Shown here one piece after another: positions 56,672 to 60,000 of a DNA stretch of 60,000 bases. This stretch comes from Nymphaea colorata (lineage: Eukaryota > Streptophyta > Magnoliopsida > Nymphaeales > Nymphaeaceae), in assembly GCF_008831285.2 (NCBI RefSeq), contig NC_045149.1, positions 8,770,417 to 8,830,416 on the forward strand, in the 5' to 3' direction. The notes under the pieces were generated by a model that saw only the letters and a list, made by a program, of their open reading frames with translations, did no database searches and was not told the origin of the DNA. Within the stretch, counting starts at the first letter, position 1; every line of letters starts with the position of its first letter. A program made the translations under genes and the position numbers.

Positions 56672-57937
56672 AATCTCCATAGTAGTTGTCACCATCAGCA
56701 TTTAAAAACTCATTGAGTCATCGCTGAGTCAACTTGTTGACTCAGCTGCTTTAGTAAGAGAGAGAGAGGGGCACTTGGCGAAGTAGAGTTATTGGAAGGG
56801 ACACAACCCCATCCCTTAATGTACTAACACTAACCGTGGCACTCCTAGGTACAGATTAGTTGGCTCTCAACTTGAAATTTGCACTACTGACCTTATGATC
56901 CAACAGTACAGTCTCTTCACCACATCAAGTCTGATAACTATATACTTGTCAAGTATTATGTTTTTGTTAGCTATCGAACATCTTTGACATGCTTTTAAGC
57001 ACATTAGCTGCAGAAAGAGGCACACATACACATGTCGATATACGCATATATTATACTATAATTTTCTTCTTTATTTATATTTGTGTCTATCCATTGAGAC
57101 ACAAACCCCATATTTATCCTTTTAGAAGATCCCGCACCATACCCTTTACACCCCTATTGTAGCTTATAACTGCCCTCATATGCATCTGACATACAATATA
57201 ACACAGACCACTATTTAGTTCTCTCAATGGTGATTTGTGACAACTCTTAAAGCTCTCCCTCGTTAGTCCTGATAACTCTGATACAAGCGCTATTTTGAAT
57301 TAGGTATAAAGCAAGAGAAACTAACGAAAGGTGAGAGAATAGATGCTATCAACAAAAAAAGAGAGCAAGCCTGGAATACAAAAAGATGAAAAGAGCGCAA
57401 GGGTTGATACGACCTTTATTACTTGGAACACAAAAAGATGCAAATAGCCTACTAAGCAAATGTAGCAATGTAAATGGAAGCAAAAAAATAAGTGAAAGGA
57501 CAACGACATAGGCACGTGAAATTCATTATCCACAGCCGAAACAATGAACGCATGGACGTCTGGAATTGTTGAAACAAATTAACTAACAAAGAAAACATAG
57601 AAAATAATCATACAGAATGTGTGCTAGCTAATAATCATCAAAGGAAGATTATATGGAGTGCACTGACTAGACGACTGAATACGTGTGAAGACGAAATATT
57701 ACCATGTCTAGTCATTGAAACCCACAAACAATGGCCCCTTTTCATAAGCCAAATCAGCAAGCTGCCTGAGGTGGAAGATGCCTACTGCCTAGGACGTTCT
57801 ACATTAGCTAGTTTTCTAGCACAGGTTGGCATAGCAGCTCACACATACAAATCACACATATATAACATGTCCAAGTTTTGGTTCCACAGACAACACAAAA
57901 TAGCCCATATTGGAAGAAGTGCTTCAGTAAAATATAC

Positions 57938-58021
57938 CTTCAGACCGGTAGCAAAATCAGAGCCATCCCTGCTGTTTATGCAAATAACAGGAAGAAGTGT
58001 CCGCAAAATAGTGATAAGTTC
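57938..58021 (-). CDS. SGR6: SGR6 window exon 2
   Basis: 84 bp, 28 codons, phase 0 at both ends. Acceptor CTGCAG, donor GTATAT. Contains LRTLLPVICINSRDGSDFA, which continues exon 1 in the family order. A 173-codon plus-strand frame over this place is its antisense shadow. Confidence 0.88.
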
Positions 58022-59940
58022 CTGCAGATATTTTCCATATATCATAATAGATACATATACATCCGTTAGGCTGTCAGAACATTATGAAATAAAACACTTG
58101 GTGATTATCAGTATAACAACCCAAGAGTTAGCAATGGAATAGCCAATAGGAATTGGTTCTCATAGTTGGATGGAAGCTCACAAATGGCGTCCTTCCCTTC
58201 TGTCAGAAGTTAGAATCACTTATCAAGTTCCATATCTTAACATGTAAATTTTTACATACATCTGGATTTGGCTAGACGTAGCATACAAAATTATTAGCGA
58301 ATGAGAAACCTCATAGTTTGATTTACATATACAGTTCATTGATCTCTCATTTCTGAGACTATCACATCATCATACCCAACTTTTACCTCCTTTACAGGGT
58401 ATGGAAGAATCAGGTTTCTCTTAGAAGGTCAAAGCTGATTATTGCTTGCGGCCCATCAGGCAATTTTAAACACCCAAATTCTGATAGTCTCAGTCTAAAA
58501 TCATAACCAAGAGAGCATCACCTGGTTCTTAGGATCCCAATTTAAATATTTTCCTGCAAAATCCTTAATTCCCTGTTCCATTGACCTCCTTGTTCGGTCT
58601 ATCAGCTTTTGACAGCCCAACATCCAAATATCAGTACTAACTATCAACTTTCCACATTATATGCATTAATAGTGTCATTAAGTGGTAAAATTAGAGATTG
58701 AGAGGTTCTGCAGCCAGAAGCAGGTAGCCAGGATTGAAGCCACATTTATCCCTGGATTGGGATATCTGAGAGTGGGGTCCATTTTTTGAGTCTTGGTTGT
58801 AGACTTTGCATACTTTTGTATGATTTATTTTTATTCTTGGGATAACAGAGGGCCACCCCACCATTCTTTACTATGTAAAAAAAAAAGAAATAAAAAACTA
58901 CATGGTCACCACCTGATTGTTTTTTATCACATAACTCTCTAGAAAAACGAAAAGGTCCCTCACACATTTTTCTTTCACTTATAGAGTGCCAAAAGAACTG
59001 GTTAGGCTTTCTTTTCTTCCTTTTGCATAAGGGTTTCTTTCAGTGCCAAAAGGTCTCTAGCTTATCATTCAGTGTATTCCATGTAGGTTCAATAAAGTGC
59101 TTAAAGGTCCATCAGGATTGTTTAATCCAGAATCAGGCATGTATATTATAATAGACAATTAAAGATTTACTCTGATCAACCTGATTCAATCCTAAACTAA
59201 CAAAAAAACATATTGCAATATATACCTGAAGTCACCTTATGCAGAGATTATCGCCCACCAGGAGTAATTATACAAAACTTATTTACCTAAATGTACTATA
59301 AATATAGATTTCTTAAGGACTGGATTGGTTTACTATAGGTAATAGAAAGAAAAACCAAAACCTAGACTGAAGATACCAAATTCAAAGCTGTTATCTAGTA
59401 ACCATATAAAAGAACTACCTAATAGTAGATCCGCTTAAAATGACAAGAAACCAAAGTATTTACACGTTCACTTTGTCTAAAATAATGCCCTAAACACAAA
59501 CATTGAACATTTTCCTAGGCCATGAAAATGGATCGAAGTTTCAGTTAATATTCAATCTACCAAAATAAGTGAACCATGTTTTGCTATATAGGGACCAATG
59601 CTTAGTATGAAAGTGCATTTTATTTACTAAAAATGCTAATGCTCATTAATAATTATTAGGTCTTTGTATGCTTCTCAATAAAAACAGCCAAGCCACAAAA
59701 GTGTTTATCTTCCAGCTTTTGAGACAGCTTCCAAGAGTGAACTTCTCATTCAAAGATCATAAGGACTGTAAGTAAACAGACTTGTCATAGAATGTCAAGA
59801 TAAAGATGTATTCTTCAAAATGAGTTGTAAATCCTCTTGATCGCCCAAAATGCAATTCTGCAATTTCTACGGACAGCTCACATCCTTTTTATCTTTATAC
59901 AGCAGATAAAGAGAAGAATGGCAAAATTCAGGGCTCTTAC
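58022..59940. other. Intron between SGR6 exons 1 and 2, nothing recognised
   Basis: AT-rich, 1,919 bp, no transposon end, exon or RNA gene that I can support. Confidence 0.65.
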
Positions 59941-60000
59941 CTCAAAGTCAAGTAAAGGAGGACCACTTTCTGATAACAACGTGGCATTCAGAAGATTATG
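59941..60000 (-). CDS. SGR6: SGR6 window exon 1 (partial, 5' part outside)
   Basis: Reads HNLLNATLLSESGPPLLDFE in frame and then a GTAAGA donor just left of 59941. The upstream end lies beyond the window edge. The sequence fits the N-terminal third of SGR6. Confidence 0.88.

Larger units (their letters stand above)
55828..57937. other. Intron between SGR6 exons 2 and 3; microsatellite and tandem duplication
   Basis: Holds (AT)n(AG)n at about 56145-56211, a 129-bp tandem duplication at 56422-56671, and a stretch near 56215-56400 that resembles 53440-53620 (CTGGATGRCTAAAA...AATTT.TTG). No exon recognised. Confidence 0.6.
10574..60000 (-). other. SGR6: SGR6 (SHOOT GRAVITROPISM 6 / MROH1-like) HEAT-repeat gene, 32 exons visible, both ends outside
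   Basis: This entry gives the gene span; exons are listed separately. Translating minus-strand exon candidates gives a continuous HEAT-repeat protein whose blocks I recognise as plant SGR6, for example [47 protein letters not shown] and [13 protein letters not shown]. In Arabidopsis SGR6 acts at the vacuolar membrane of endodermal cells and is needed for shoot gravitropism; animals have MROH1 (known of the family). All 31 introns between placed exons begin GT and end AG on the minus strand, and every phase matches, giving about 1,120 residues with no stop. The family protein is about 1,700 residues, so roughly the middle two thirds is here. The start codon lies right of the window and the stop lies left of it. 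Introns hold nested transposons but no coding exon is interrupted. Identity rests on recall, not on a search. Confidence 0.92.

Noticed and set aside
57621-58142. 173-codon plus-strand open frame
   Set aside because: It overlaps SGR6 exon 2 on the opposite strand, has no recognised domain, and the minus-strand exon has splice sites and family match.
1-60000. tRNA, rRNA, CRISPR or bacterial-type operon structure
   Set aside because: I saw no cloverleaf with both tRNA boxes, no rRNA blocks and no spaced repeat array; initiator-Met matches are retrotransposon primer sites.

Overview
The window is plant nuclear DNA. The main evidence is one host gene on the minus strand whose protein matches, exon after exon, the plant HEAT-repeat protein SHOOT GRAVITROPISM 6 (SGR6; animal relative MROH1). 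I recognised it from memory of the Arabidopsis protein, not by a search. Ty1/copia retrotransposons primed by initiator-Met tRNA, a gypsy-type LTR, hAT and CACTA miniature elements and a LINE tail agree with a flowering plant whose introns are inflated by transposons. I cannot name the species.

Host gene: I place 32 consecutive exons on the minus strand, from 59941-60000 (running off the right edge) to 10574-10674. All fully visible introns have GT and AG ends and the phases agree at every junction. This gives about 3,370 coding bases, about 1,120 residues, without a stop. The N-terminal exons lie right of the window. The C-terminal exons were not found in 1-10573, so that stretch is probably one more intron. 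Exons come in clusters (54.2-55.8 kb, 47.97-48.4 kb, 40.7-41.5 kb, 24.2-24.75 kb, 10.6-13.6 kb) separated by introns of about 2 to 13.6 kb filled with transposons.

Transposon layout, left to right. 1-1884: end of a gypsy-type LTR that interrupts copia-1 (1885-5941, minus). 6443-9284: a much older copia (copia-B, minus) carrying two hAT miniature elements. 15345-16102: a hAT element rich in GTATCGTACGATAC palindromes with an exact 8-bp target duplication. 17506-22625: complete copia-2 (minus, 282-bp LTRs, TSD CTCTT), nested in the gag of copia-C. 27214-28522: truncated hAT joined to a second gypsy LTR fragment. 29565-31496: gag and 5' LTR of copia-3. 31555-37030: complete copia-4 (minus, TSD ATTAC), nested in plus-strand copia-5. 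41759-41990: a clean solo LTR (TSD CCTAT). 43920-47109: decayed copia-6 (plus) with a hAT inside its pol. 49147-49615: hAT. 50036-50323: CACTA-like element. 52032-53316: LTR plus leader of copia-7 joined to a LINE tail. 53701-54117: hAT.

No tRNA, rRNA, CRISPR or second host gene is supported. The coding content outside SGR6 is transposon protein, nearly all with stops or frameshifts. The most notable things are the intact reading frame of SGR6 across transposon-packed introns, and a set of miniature hAT elements with readable terminal repeats and duplications.
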